NCBI RefSeq assembly: GCF_014750685.1
Contig: NZ_JAAXGE010000002.1
Coordinates: forward strand, 1,033,988-1,097,987
Length of the DNA stretch: 64,000 nt
Reading direction: 5' to 3'
Source: Bacteroides sp. GM023
Lineage (GTDB): Bacteria; Bacteroidota; Bacteroidia; Bacteroidales; Bacteroidaceae
This document shows positions 28,543 to 37,596 of this stretch, one piece after another. Under the pieces are notes generated by a model. That model was given only the letters and a program-made list of their open reading frames with translations, did no database searches and had not been told where the DNA came from. The translations under genes and the position numbers were made by a program. Numbering within the stretch: position 1 is the stretch's first letter; each line of letters begins with the position of its first letter.

Positions 28543-30732
28543 TTATTCCGCAGTCAATTCAATCACACGGCTGAAAGCCTGGTTTGTGGTGAACGCATGG
28601 ATTCCCACTTTCATCAGATAATCTCCTGAATATGTTTTTTCGTTGGCATCCAGGTTCGATTTCCTATTCGGCATCAAATTGATTTCTTTCACCTTATACA
28701 TTTTCCTGGCATCCAATCCCTGTAATTTTACAGGAAGCAGCTTCTCTCCATAGCGCGGATGAATATCGTATGTATAAAGAACGGCCTTATTCTTGTCCGG
28801 TGCCGCATACATCACAGACATATGGTTGCCGTCATAAGGAGAAACCAGTCTGTATTGGTCACCGTCTAAAATTACTTTTTTCAGACGTGTCCAGTTGGCA
28901 ACTGCGTCTTGGCAATAAGTCAGTTCGTCTGCGTTCAGTTCTTTCAGCCCGAGGTCGAAGCCTAATTTGCACATACTCGCTACGTCCGTACGGAACTTTA
29001 CACTTGTCTTTTTATTCCAGCTCGTCACGTGTGCGCACATCGCTTTTGCCGGGAAGATTTGTGAAAATCCCCATTGGATAAACAGACGTTCTATCGGGTC
29101 GGTATTATCGCTGCACCAAAATTCCGTATAGTATTTTAACGCTTCATAGTCACAACGTGCGCCACCACCGGAGCAAAGCATCATCGGCGTATTGGGATAT
29201 TTCTCCTTTACACGTTTCAGCACATTGTAAATGCCACGTACGTGGTCGATATAAAGCTGTCCCTGCTTGTTCTTCAGATAAGGAGAATAAATATTCGTAA
29301 TCGGAGAGTTACAATCCCATTTGAAGAAAGCTACTTCAGGATTCTCAGTCAGGATATTATCCACTACACCGAAAACAAAATCCTGTACTTTCGGATTACT
29401 GAGGTCGAGCACCAACTGATTACGATAGTAATAAGTTTCACGGTTGGGCAGCGTGATAGCCCAGTCAGGGTGTTTCTCGAACAGTTCACTTTTCGGATTC
29501 ACCATTTCCGGTTCAATCCAGATGCCGAATTTCACTCCGGCTTCCTTGGCAGATTTTACGAGCGCGGGAATACCGCCGGGGAGTTTGGATTTCATCACTT
29601 CCCAGTCACCCAGTCCGGCATTATCACTGTTGCGCGGGTGCTTGTTTCCAAACCAGCCATCGTCCAGCAAGAACATATCCACGCCGAGATGTTTGGCTTC
29701 CTTCATTAGTTCGGAGAGTAATTCTTCGTTGAACTTGAAGTAGGTATTTTCCCAGTTGTTCAACAGAGTGAGACGGTCACCCTGTCCGTCTTTCAATTGG
29801 TGGTTGCGTGCCCAGGCATGGAGATTGCGGCTGGCTTCGCCTGTGCCGTTATTGCTGAAAGTGAACATAAATTCGGGAGTCGTAAATACTTCGTTCGCTT
29901 TCAATTCATAATCAGAGGCATAAGGATTGATAGCCGGGATTACACGGAGATTGCCTACATTGTCCACTTCAAAAGTAAACTGGAAATTTCCTGTCCATCC
30001 GATAGTACCCAGCATCACACGTCCCTGTGTTTCCTGTGCCGGTTGCTCGATACCGAGTTCGAAGAACGGATGCGTGTGCATGGCGGCACGGCTTCCGAGC
30101 TTGGTGTCGATTACTTTCTTACCGAATCGTAGCGGCTGTGTGCTCATCTGTGCCTCTTTCGCCCAGTCACTGCTGAACTCAGTCAGATAATATTCATTTG
30201 CGGAGAAATAGAGCATGGTGGAAGCATAACGCCATAAAGTGACCGGCTTCTTTTCATTATGCTTTATTTCACTCCATGTTTTGATAACGTTCTCTTTCGG
30301 ATAAGCGATATAATGCAAAGTCACTTCTACCGGATATTGGTCGTCTTTCAGACGGATGATTGTTTCCGTTCCGCCTGCGACTGCTTTCTGTTCGGAAGAT
30401 ACATAACGGAGGATGGTGCTCGGATTGCCATCACTGTGCGTAATAGCTACGGCAGGTTCAAAGTAATCCTCTGCGCCGGAGCCCGGATATACTTCCCAGC
30501 CACGGGTAGATACGCTTCCGTCGGTACCGCCTTTCACATAAGGGGAGAAATTGTCGATGTCACGTTCGTTCAGTAACTTATCGCCGAGATAAGCCTGATA
30601 AAGGCGTCCGTTCGGAGCCACTTGAAGGATTAAATCCGTGTTGTCCGTTGCGATGCGGATTACATTCTGTTCTTGTGCGTTCACTTGCGTAAGCGTGAAC
30701 AATGCCAGTAGCAATGCAAATAGTTTCTTCAT
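28543..30732 (-). CDS. Secreted GH36 alpha-galactosidase
   Basis: A 729-residue exported enzyme with a signal peptide ending near NAQEQ. It has an N-terminal beta-sandwich (about residues 20-300), then a (beta/alpha)8 domain and a C-terminal beta domain. The catalytic Asp nucleophile is in FKWDCNSP (about residue 472); CSGGGARCD (about 517) and the acid/base Asp in SDNTDP (about 541) follow. It would release alpha-1,6-galactose from raffinose-type or galactomannan glycans in the periplasm or at the surface. It is monocistronic and divergent from a membrane AraC-type regulator that probably controls it. No SusC/D pair is near. Confidence 0.93.
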   Translation of the reverse strand: MKKLFALLLALFTLTQVNAQEQNVIRIATDNTDLILQVAPNGRLYQAYLGDKLLNERDIDNFSPYVKGGTDGSVSTRGWEVYPGSGAEDYFEPAVAITHSDGNPSTILRYVSSEQKAVAGGTETIIRLKDDQYPVEVTLHYIAYPKENVIKTWSEIKHNEKKPVTLWRYASTMLYFSANEYYLTEFSSDWAKEAQMSTQPLRFGKKVIDTKLGSRAAMHTHPFFELGIEQPAQETQGRVMLGTIGWTGNFQFTFEVDNVGNLRVIPAINPYASDYELKANEVFTTPEFMFTFSNNGTGEASRNLHAWARNHQLKDGQGDRLTLLNNWENTYFKFNEELLSELMKEAKHLGVDMFLLDDGWFGNKHPRNSDNAGLGDWEVMKSKLPGGIPALVKSAKEAGVKFGIWIEPEMVNPKSELFEKHPDWAITLPNRETYYYRNQLVLDLSNPKVQDFVFGVVDNILTENPEVAFFKWDCNSPITNIYSPYLKNKQGQLYIDHVRGIYNVLKRVKEKYPNTPMMLCSGGGARCDYEALKYYTEFWCSDNTDPIERLFIQWGFSQIFPAKAMCAHVTSWNKKTSVKFRTDVASMCKLGFDLGLKELNADELTYCQDAVANWTRLKKVILDGDQYRLVSPYDGNHMSVMYAAPDKNKAVLYTYDIHPRYGEKLLPVKLQGLDARKMYKVKEINLMPNRKSNLDANEKTYSGDYLMKVGIHAFTTNQAFSRVIELTAE

Positions 30733-30764
30733 GGTTTTTAATAATAATTATTCGGTATTAGTTA

Positions 30765-30840
30765 GTTTGCGGGTATAAGTATGTCACAAAGATAATGATA
30801 ATTTGTCATGTATAAACGACTATCCGGTTTGCGGGGATAA
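30765..30840. promoter_or_regulatory. Direct repeat GTTTGCGGGkATAA flanking the GH36 promoter
   Basis: Copies at 30765-30778 and 30827-30840 match at 13 of 14 bases. One falls in the 5' leader and one upstream of the -33 position of the galactosidase promoter. Possible operator, no direct proof. Confidence 0.4.
30787..30794 (-). promoter_or_regulatory. -7 box of the GH36 gene
   Basis: CAAAGATA on the plus strand is TATCTTTG on the minus strand, 55 bp upstream of the GH36 ATG. The -33 element is not a good match, which fits an activator-dependent promoter. Confidence 0.55.
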
Positions 30841-30888
30841 AGATAGGTGGCAGAAGAGTAAGTCGCTATACACGATTATGTCAAGATG

Positions 30889-30963
30889 TGCAAGAAATGT
30901 TTCAAATGCCTGTGAAGCCGTTTTGGTGCGACATTTGTAGCATCCGTTGCAATAAATGTTTCA
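30889..30963. promoter_or_regulatory. Pair of 16-bp direct repeats, candidate regulator sites
   Basis: TGCAAGAAATGTTTCA (30889-30904) and TGCAATAAATGTTTCA (30948-30963) differ at one base and start 59 bp apart. They lie in the middle of the divergent gap between the galactosidase and its regulator. Paired direct half-sites are typical of AraC-type binding. Confidence 0.55.
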
Positions 30964-30993
30964 TCCCTCCTGTGCATTTTGCGCAAAAAGACC

Positions 30994-31001
30994 TATATTT
31001 G
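30994..31001 (+). promoter_or_regulatory. -7 box of the AraC-type regulator
   Basis: TATATTTG matches TAnnTTTG, 20 bp ahead of the ATG at 31022. The palindrome TTTTGCGCAAAA (around 30977-30988) sits in the spacer. Confidence 0.5.
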
Positions 31002-31021
31002 TCGCTATCTAATATCCGTGT

Positions 31022-33868
31022 ATGAAAAGTAAACTGTTGCTTTTTCTCTTCTCTGTCTGTTTCTTCCTTCCGGTCATTGCCGTGGCGGGACACTATAATT
31101 TCATTCGAGTAGACGGTGCGGCCGGTCTTTCGAACAGCCATGTCAAATCCATCATTCAAGACAGCTACGGTTTTATTTGGCTGGGTACACGCAATGGACT
31201 CAATCGTTACGACGGTGTCTCCATGAAACTCTACCATTGTTACGATGAGACTTTGAAGCAGGGAAACCAGGTCGTTTCAGCCCTTTTTGAGGATAATCAA
31301 CGGCAGTTATGGGTCGGAACGGACGACGGCGTCTATATTCAAAACCTTGCTACGGGCAAATTTTCTTTCTTCGATGCCCGTACAGAGAAAGGGGAACAAA
31401 TCAAGAATCACTGGATTGAAGATATACTGGCAGACCATTCGGGAAATATTTGGGTGAACGCCCCTAATCAGGGAGTCTTCCGTTATCACGTGGAAACAGG
31501 GAAACTGTTCCGTTACATCCCTTGTCCGAGTAAAGATAAAAGCAGGAACTTTCCCCAGTCTATCTGCATAGATAAAGACGGCACAGTATGGGTGGGTACA
31601 TACGGAGCAGGTATCTACCGTTATAATCCAGGTCAGGATAACTTCGTACCTTATGCCACGGAAGCACTCAAAGGAGATTTCATTTTTACTCTGTGCGACT
31701 ATGGCGATGAACTGATTGTCGGGGTGCACGAAGAATCATTGAAACGGTTTAATAAAAAGACGGGTGAAGTCAGCCTGTTTCCCGCACCGGAAGTATATCG
31801 TAAAATAATCCGCTATGCTGTCTGCTACGGAGACGAGCTTTGGATAGGAACTCAAAACGGTGTCTATATCATCAACGAAAAACGGAACAACGTGCAGCAT
31901 ATTCCCGCGAATGCCGGAGAAACCTATGGACTTGGCGATGCCATTGTCGACAAAATCTACCGTGACCATGAAGGCGGAATGTGGATTTGTACGCAATTCG
32001 GCGGAGCCAGCTACTTACCTGTCCGTACACTCGATTTCTCTGTTCACCTTCCGGGTGCTCCCGGCACTGTCTGCGGACGGCGAATCAGTGAGATGGCAGA
32101 AGGAAAAGACGGTAAGATATGGGTTACAACCCAGGATGGCGGCGTCTGTTATTGGAACCCGGAAATGCGAGCCTTTACAAAAATCCCCGAATCTCCCGAC
32201 CGTCAGAATGTGTTAAGTCTCTTTGTCTCGGAAGACTTGATTGGTGCAGGCTATTTCAAAGGCGGAGTCGACTGGATTATTCCAAACCTTGCATCTTCCG
32301 CTTCTGCCAAAAATACTTTTCAGGGACAAGTGCAAATCTGTTATCCCGACCGGCTCGGTATCAGCGAAGGTTCCGTGTTTGCCCTTTACCGTGACCGTCA
32401 GGGAGTGATTTGGCTGGGTGACGGCTGGAATATCTTCCGCTCTGCGGATAAAGGGAGAACCTTTCAGAAAATGGAGCAGTTCGGCTACGCCTATATGCGC
32501 GATATTCTCGAAGATAAAACCGGAAATATATGGGTAGCGACTATGGGTAGCGGAATCTTCAGATATAATTCACAAACGGGTGATGTTATTAGTTACAAAC
32601 ACATACCGGGCGACAGCACTTCCATCAGCACCAATGAAGCGACAGGGATTTCGGAAGATAGCAAAGGCTTCCTCTGGTTTTCTACAGACCGTGGCGGACT
32701 GATGCGTTTCAATCCCGAAACCGGGCACTTCCGCACATACACCAAAGCGGACGGCCTGCCTGACAATGTTACCTACAAAGCCGTAGAAGACAAGCAGCAC
32801 CGCATTTGGTTTGGCACAGACCACGGACTGGTTTGCCTGTATCCCGAAACGGACAGCCTGCACGTCTTTACCCGAAACGACGGATTGCCTGATAATCAAT
32901 TTAACTATAAATCCGCCCTGGCAGCCAGTGACGGCACTATTTGGATGGGAACCATCAACGGGCTTGTCTCTTTCAACCCACAAACAATCCGCCGGAATAC
33001 ATTTGTCCCTCCGGTATATATCACCGGCATGCGCGTACAAGGTAGCGAGACTCCTTTCACGTCAGACGACGTACGCCTGCCTTACCGTTCCAACGTCAGC
33101 TTTGACTTTGTTGCCCTGAGCTATACCTCCCCGGGTGCAAACCGCTACGCTTACAAAATGGAAGGCATCGACAAAGACTGGAATTATACATCCGATACAC
33201 ATACAGCCTCGTATGCCCAACTCCCGCCGGGCGACTATCTCTTCCGTGTGCGTGGCAGTAACAACGATGCTGTCTGGAATCCGCAGGAAACCACTCTGCC
33301 GATACATATTCTTCCCCCTTGGTGGCGTACCGTATGGGCTTACCTTATTTATATAGTTCTCCTGTCCGGTAGCTTTGTACTTGCTCTCCGCACATATCGC
33401 CGCAGGGAAGTGCAAAAGATTCGCGAACAGCAACTGCTCTCCGAACTGGCACGCGAACGCGAATCCCACCGTACACATGAAATGTTCATCAATCAGATTA
33501 CCTATGGTGCCTGTACTCCGCAAGGTGATGCAATGTCCCGTTCGGATGAACAGCTAATGTCCCAACTGATAGCCAAAGTGCGTGAGAACCTTTCCGATGC
33601 CAACTATAATGTAGAAGCATTGGCAACCGCCATGAACATGTCCCGTTCCAGCCTGCACCGCAAGATTAAGGCATTGACCGACCTTTCCTCGCTCGACTTT
33701 ATCCGCGTCATCCGATTGAAGCATGCGGCGGAACTACTTCAGGAAGGAGAACTGCGTATCAATGAAATCTGTGAAAGGGTAGGCTTCCAGTCACCTTCTT
33801 ACTTTGCCAAAGTATTCCAAAAGCAGTTTGGAGTGACTCCTACGGAGTTTGCTCAAAAGAACAGATAG
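31022..33868 (+). CDS. Membrane regulator: propeller sensor, Y_Y_Y domain, AraC-type DNA-binding domain
   Basis: A 948-residue protein with an N-terminal signal/anchor (MKSKLLLFLFSVCFF). Many Reg_prop blades follow, recognised by repeated GxIWLGT or GNIWV-type motifs (about residues 25-670), then a Y_Y_Y beta-sandwich (about 673-760) and one membrane helix (about 766-790). After a short coiled stretch comes a C-terminal AraC-type double helix-turn-helix (about 845-948, ending GVTPTEFAQKNR). The sensor half is that of hybrid two-component PUL regulators, but kinase, ATPase and receiver domains are all missing. It is a membrane-spanning one-component regulator. The target is probably the divergent GH36 gene. 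Confidence 0.92.
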   Translation: MKSKLLLFLFSVCFFLPVIAVAGHYNFIRVDGAAGLSNSHVKSIIQDSYGFIWLGTRNGLNRYDGVSMKLYHCYDETLKQGNQVVSALFEDNQRQLWVGTDDGVYIQNLATGKFSFFDARTEKGEQIKNHWIEDILADHSGNIWVNAPNQGVFRYHVETGKLFRYIPCPSKDKSRNFPQSICIDKDGTVWVGTYGAGIYRYNPGQDNFVPYATEALKGDFIFTLCDYGDELIVGVHEESLKRFNKKTGEVSLFPAPEVYRKIIRYAVCYGDELWIGTQNGVYIINEKRNNVQHIPANAGETYGLGDAIVDKIYRDHEGGMWICTQFGGASYLPVRTLDFSVHLPGAPGTVCGRRISEMAEGKDGKIWVTTQDGGVCYWNPEMRAFTKIPESPDRQNVLSLFVSEDLIGAGYFKGGVDWIIPNLASSASAKNTFQGQVQICYPDRLGISEGSVFALYRDRQGVIWLGDGWNIFRSADKGRTFQKMEQFGYAYMRDILEDKTGNIWVATMGSGIFRYNSQTGDVISYKHIPGDSTSISTNEATGISEDSKGFLWFSTDRGGLMRFNPETGHFRTYTKADGLPDNVTYKAVEDKQHRIWFGTDHGLVCLYPETDSLHVFTRNDGLPDNQFNYKSALAASDGTIWMGTINGLVSFNPQTIRRNTFVPPVYITGMRVQGSETPFTSDDVRLPYRSNVSFDFVALSYTSPGANRYAYKMEGIDKDWNYTSDTHTASYAQLPPGDYLFRVRGSNNDAVWNPQETTLPIHILPPWWRTVWAYLIYIVLLSGSFVLALRTYRRREVQKIREQQLLSELARERESHRTHEMFINQITYGACTPQGDAMSRSDEQLMSQLIAKVRENLSDANYNVEALATAMNMSRSSLHRKIKALTDLSSLDFIRVIRLKHAAELLQEGELRINEICERVGFQSPSYFAKVFQKQFGVTPTEFAQKNR

Positions 33869-33933
33869 AAGGTTTGAAGATAACTAATAAGGAATAAATG
33901 AATCTACCTATACGCCTGTAAATTAATCGCTTA

Positions 33934-34058
33934 GAGTTTCCTGCAATTTCCATGTAAGGAAACTCCAGTTTCTCGCCTTGGATACTGTCGTTTCCATACG
34001 AGGACACGCGCGTTCCCCAGTATGGAAACTGGCGTTTCTCTACGGGGAAACGAAACTG
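33934..34058. repeat. Cluster of GTTTCC/GGAAAC inverted repeats
   Basis: About eight copies of GTTTC or GAAAC in both orientations lie within 125 bp. Pairs include GAGTTTCC (33934-33941)/GGAAACTC (33958-33965), GTTTCCATAC (33990-33999)/GTATGGAAAC (34020-34029) and GTTTC (34034-34038)/GAAAC (34047-34051). They occupy most of the 275-bp gap after the regulator gene. No T-run follows, so it is not a simple terminator. It is likely a structured intergenic repeat element. Confidence 0.6.
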
Positions 34059-34143
34059 CCTTATATTATAAAAAATGTTATCCATTGCATGACATTTGAA
34101 CGAAGGAACGTTTAATAAGAAACAGGTAACTAAAACCATTAGA

Positions 34144-34365
34144 ATGAAGATGATTAAAGAATTTATTAAAAAGAACTGGCTCACATTGGCGGGAATACTC
34201 ATAGGAGCCATCGGAGGATATTTGTATTGGAGATACGTAGGTTGTACAACAGGTACATGTCCTATCACCTCTTCGCCGGTAAACAGTTCCCTTTGGGGTG
34301 CTGTGATGGGTGGATTGCTCCTGAATCTATTCAAGCCGGGCAATACTGCCAAGAAAGTGGATTGA
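34144..34365 (+). CDS. Small membrane protein, DUF6132-like
   Basis: A 73-residue protein with two membrane segments (WLTLAGILIGAIGGYLYW and about residues 46-60). A loop between them carries CTTGTCPITSSP, a two-cysteine motif seen in the DUF6132 group that accompanies thiol or rhodanese-type proteins. It lies 78 bp before a thioredoxin lipoprotein gene, which supports a redox or sulfur role. The function is not established. The ATG at 34144 is used, because the upstream in-frame start would be TTG with a long unlikely extension. Confidence 0.75.
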   Translation: MKMIKEFIKKNWLTLAGILIGAIGGYLYWRYVGCTTGTCPITSSPVNSSLWGAVMGGLLLNLFKPGNTAKKVD

Positions 34366-34443
34366 CAAGCCGTGCGGATGGTGAACAACTTCTCCATGTC
34401 CGGTGTTAATCGCGCTGAAGATAACGCATTAATAACCTAAAAA

Positions 34444-34935
34444 ATGAGAACAATGAAAAAATCTATTCTTGCTTCCTTTCTATTGATGGGATTGTTGCTC
34501 TTTGCTTCCTGTTCGGGAGCACACGGAAGTAAACAAACACCCGCACCGGATACGGATTCAACCGGGAAAGAGCAATCTGCCCCTATTCATCTGACCCGTG
34601 CGGAATTTCTGAAAAAGGTAGTTGATTACGAAACGAGCGCTAAGGAATTTAAGTACTTGGGTGATAAACCTGCGATTATTGATTTCTATGCTGATTGGTG
34701 CGCTCCCTGTAAAAAGATGGCTCCGGCACTTGATGAATTGTCTAAGGAGTATGCCGGCAAAATTTATATCTACAAAGTAGATGTTGACAGCGAACAAGAC
34801 CTCGCGGGTGCTTTCGGTATCCAAAGTCTTCCTACAATTTGGTTTGTACCCATGAAAGGGGAGCCGCAAATGAGCGTAGGCGCCATGTCCAAGGAACAGT
34901 TAAAGGATTATATTGATAAAGTCCTTTTAAAGTGA
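34444..34935 (+). CDS. Thioredoxin-domain lipoprotein
   Basis: A 163-residue lipoprotein with lipobox LLFASC (Cys23). A short Ser/Pro/Thr linker leads to a full thioredoxin fold with active site WCAPC (about residues 85-89) and the cis-Pro segment SLPTIWFV. It would act in the periplasm or on the outer membrane as a disulfide reductase. A second ATG at 34453 is equally possible. A strong terminator follows at 34957. The gene before it encodes a two-Cys membrane protein and is probably in the same transcript. Confidence 0.9.
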   Translation: MRTMKKSILASFLLMGLLLFASCSGAHGSKQTPAPDTDSTGKEQSAPIHLTRAEFLKKVVDYETSAKEFKYLGDKPAIIDFYADWCAPCKKMAPALDELSKEYAGKIYIYKVDVDSEQDLAGAFGIQSLPTIWFVPMKGEPQMSVGAMSKEQLKDYIDKVLLK

Positions 34936-34956
34936 TATAAGTTGATAATCAGTAAG

Positions 34957-34995
34957 ACGGTCTTATTTCTTCACAGGAACTAAGACCGTTTTTTT
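34957..34995 (+). terminator. Terminator of the thioredoxin gene
   Basis: ACGGTCTTA (34957-34965) pairs with TAAGACCGT (34981-34989), followed by six T. Confidence 0.85.
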
Positions 34996-35290
34996 AATAA
35001 TCATCTCCATTTATGGATGAAGCCATGTTACTTCCTGAAATAAACGTTGCCTATGAAGGTGGACTTATTAAGACTGCGGAACTGGATTCAATGAGATACC
35101 ATCTGATTACGATGGGGTAATTGTATAGAAACCCGCCAATAAGACAAGCAAAAACAAACGACTTATTCATTCGGAACTATGTGCGAAAGATTGTTCCTTT
35201 CAGAGTCGAAAATTCTTTCTTCTTTACTTGCTTTTTCCGATTGATTTCCATACTTTTAGCGACTGTAAACCCTTTAATAATTTTGAATCT
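34996..35290 (+). other. Non-coding gap before hppA
   Basis: About 295 bp between the thioredoxin terminator and hppA. It contains a 35-codon open frame (35013-35120) described separately. TACTTTTA (near 35250) is one base off the -7 consensus and may be the hppA promoter, about 35 bp before the ATG. I see nothing else. Confidence 0.4.
35013..35120 (+). CDS. Possible 35-residue ORF or gene remnant
   Basis: ATG to TAA without a recognisable family. The product is acidic and has no signal or membrane segment. It could be a remnant or a chance frame. There is no promoter directly upstream, only the terminator at 34957. Confidence 0.15.
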   Translation: MDEAMLLPEINVAYEGGLIKTAELDSMRYHLITMG

Positions 35291-37495
35291 ATGGATAACA
35301 TTCTTTTCTGGTTGGTTCCAGTCGCTTCCGTGTTAGCCCTCTGTTTTGCTTATTACTTTCATAAGCAAATGATGAAAGAGAGTGAAGGTACACCCCAAAT
35401 GATAAAAATAGCCGCTGCCGTGCGCAAGGGGGCTATGTCTTATCTGAAACAACAGTACAAAATAGTAGGTTGTGTATTCCTGGGATTGGTTATTTTGTTT
35501 TCGATAATGGCTTATGGCTTTCATGTACAGAACGCATGGGTGCCCATTGCTTTCCTGACGGGTGGTTTCTTCTCCGGTCTTTCCGGTTTCCTTGGAATGA
35601 AAACGGCCACGTATGCTTCGGCACGTACCGCCAATGCAGCCCGTAACTCACTAAACGCCGGACTAAGAATCGCTTTCCGAAGCGGTGCGGTGATGGGACT
35701 GGTGGTTGTCGGCCTTGGTTTGCTTGATATTTCTTTTTGGTATCTGTTGCTGAATGCAGTAATTCCTGCCGATGCACTGACACCTACCCATAAACTCTGC
35801 GTGATTACGACTACGATGCTGACTTTCGGTATGGGAGCTTCCACACAAGCACTCTTTGCCCGTGTGGGTGGTGGTATCTATACAAAAGCCGCTGACGTCG
35901 GAGCCGACCTGGTAGGTAAGGTAGAGGCCGGAATCCCGGAAGATGACCCGCGCAATCCTGCTACTATTGCCGATAATGTCGGTGATAATGTCGGTGACGT
36001 AGCCGGTATGGGAGCCGATTTATACGAATCTTATTGCGGTTCAATCCTGGCAACGGCTGCATTGGGTGCTGCCGCCTTTATCCATTCGGCAGATACGGTG
36101 ATGCAGTTCAAAGCTGTGATTGCTCCGATGTTGATTGCGGCTGTCGGCATTATCCTTTCTATTATAGGTATATTTGCTGTCCGTACCAAAGAGAATGCAA
36201 CGATGAAAGATCTGCTCGGTTCGTTGGCTTTTGGTACAAATCTCAGTTCGGTACTTATCGTGGCCGCTACCTTCCTTATATTATGGCTCTTGCAACTTGA
36301 TAACTGGATTTTGATTTCTTGTGCCGTAGTAGTCGGCTTGTTAGTCGGTATCGTAATCGGACGCTCCACTGAATATTATACTTCCCAATCCTATCGCCCC
36401 ACGCAGAAATTGAGTGAAAGCGGTAAGACCGGCCCTGCTACGGTCATTATCTCCGGTATCGGTTTAGGTATGCTTTCTACAGCTATCCCTGTAGTTGCTG
36501 TGGTAGTAGGTATCATTGCTTCCTATTTATTAGCTTCCGGCGGTGATTTTGCCAATGTCGGTATGGGATTGTATGGAATCGGTATTGCTGCTGTCGGTAT
36601 GCTTTCTACATTGGGAATCACACTGGCTACGGATGCTTATGGCCCGATTGCCGACAATGCAGGTGGTAATGCTGAAATGTCCGGCTTGGGTGCCGAAGTT
36701 CGCAAGCGTACCGATGCACTCGATTCATTGGGTAATACGACTGCTGCCACCGGAAAAGGTTTTGCAATCGGTTCTGCCGCATTGACCGGACTGGCTTTGC
36801 TGGCATCCTATATTGAGGAAATTCGAATCGGCCTGGCACGTCTCGGAAATGTGAACCTGACCCTTCCGGACGGAAGTCCCTTTAACGTGGCGAATGCGAC
36901 CTTTACAGACTTCATGAATTTTTATGAAGTGAACCTGATGAATCCGAAAGTGCTTGCAGGTATGTTCCTCGGTTCGATGATGGCTTTCCTGTTCTGCGGT
37001 TTGACAATGAATGCGGTTGGACGTGCGGCAGGACATATGGTAGACGAAGTGCGCCGCCAATTCCGTGAAATTAAAGGTATCCTGACAGGCGAGACGGAAC
37101 CGGATTACGAACGTTGTGTTGAAATCTCGACAAAGGGTGCGCAGCGTGAAATGGTTGTTCCTTCCCTCATTGCTATTGTCGCCCCTATCCTTACAGGGCT
37201 TATCTTTGGTGTCCCCGGTGTGCTTGGCTTGTTAATCGGTGGTTTGAGTAGCGGTTTCGTTTTGGCTATTTTTATGGCCAATGCCGGTGGTGCATGGGAT
37301 AACGCAAAGAAGTATGTAGAAGAAGGCAACTTCGGTGGCAAAGGTAGTGAAGTTCATAAGGCAACCGTAGTAGGTGACACGGTAGGCGACCCGTTCAAGG
37401 ATACATCCGGCCCCAGCTTGAATATCCTGATAAAGCTTATGAGCATGGTAGCCATCGTGATGGCAGGACTTACTGTCGCCTGGAGTTTATTCTAA
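35291..37495 (+). CDS. hppA: Membrane-bound cation-pumping pyrophosphatase
   Basis: A 734-residue protein with about 16 membrane helices. It hydrolyses PPi and pumps H+ and/or Na+. The core motif [19 protein letters not shown] (about residues 217-235) binds Mg-PPi, and [11 protein letters not shown] and the C-terminal [14 protein letters not shown] complete the site. [11 protein letters not shown] has Ala (about 480) where K+-independent enzymes have Lys, so this is a K+-dependent type. Bacteroides members are known to move both Na+ and H+, but the ion cannot be decided here. The ATG at 35291 starts at the first membrane helix; the in-frame upstream ATG at 35228 is rejected. Confidence 0.95.
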   Translation: MDNILFWLVPVASVLALCFAYYFHKQMMKESEGTPQMIKIAAAVRKGAMSYLKQQYKIVGCVFLGLVILFSIMAYGFHVQNAWVPIAFLTGGFFSGLSGFLGMKTATYASARTANAARNSLNAGLRIAFRSGAVMGLVVVGLGLLDISFWYLLLNAVIPADALTPTHKLCVITTTMLTFGMGASTQALFARVGGGIYTKAADVGADLVGKVEAGIPEDDPRNPATIADNVGDNVGDVAGMGADLYESYCGSILATAALGAAAFIHSADTVMQFKAVIAPMLIAAVGIILSIIGIFAVRTKENATMKDLLGSLAFGTNLSSVLIVAATFLILWLLQLDNWILISCAVVVGLLVGIVIGRSTEYYTSQSYRPTQKLSESGKTGPATVIISGIGLGMLSTAIPVVAVVVGIIASYLLASGGDFANVGMGLYGIGIAAVGMLSTLGITLATDAYGPIADNAGGNAEMSGLGAEVRKRTDALDSLGNTTAATGKGFAIGSAALTGLALLASYIEEIRIGLARLGNVNLTLPDGSPFNVANATFTDFMNFYEVNLMNPKVLAGMFLGSMMAFLFCGLTMNAVGRAAGHMVDEVRRQFREIKGILTGETEPDYERCVEISTKGAQREMVVPSLIAIVAPILTGLIFGVPGVLGLLIGGLSSGFVLAIFMANAGGAWDNAKKYVEEGNFGGKGSEVHKATVVGDTVGDPFKDTSGPSLNILIKLMSMVAIVMAGLTVAWSLF

Positions 37496-37525
37496 GAAGT
37501 GAGAAAGAAATAAGAAATTACCAAG

Positions 37526-37558
37526 AAAAAGGAGACAAAAAGCAAGTCTCCTTTTTTT
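37526..37558 (+). terminator. hppA terminator
   Basis: AAAAAGGAGAC (37526-37536) pairs with GTCTCCTTTTT (37546-37556) and runs into seven T. Confidence 0.85.
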
Positions 37559-37566
37559 ATTTCCTT

Positions 37567-37574
37567 TACCTTTG
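37567..37574 (+). promoter_or_regulatory. -7 box of rnhB
   Basis: TACCTTTG followed by TGCC, 22 bp ahead of the ATG at 37597. Its -33 region falls inside the preceding terminator and is not a clear match. Confidence 0.55.
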
Positions 37575-37596
37575 TGCCTGAATAAAAACGATAAAG

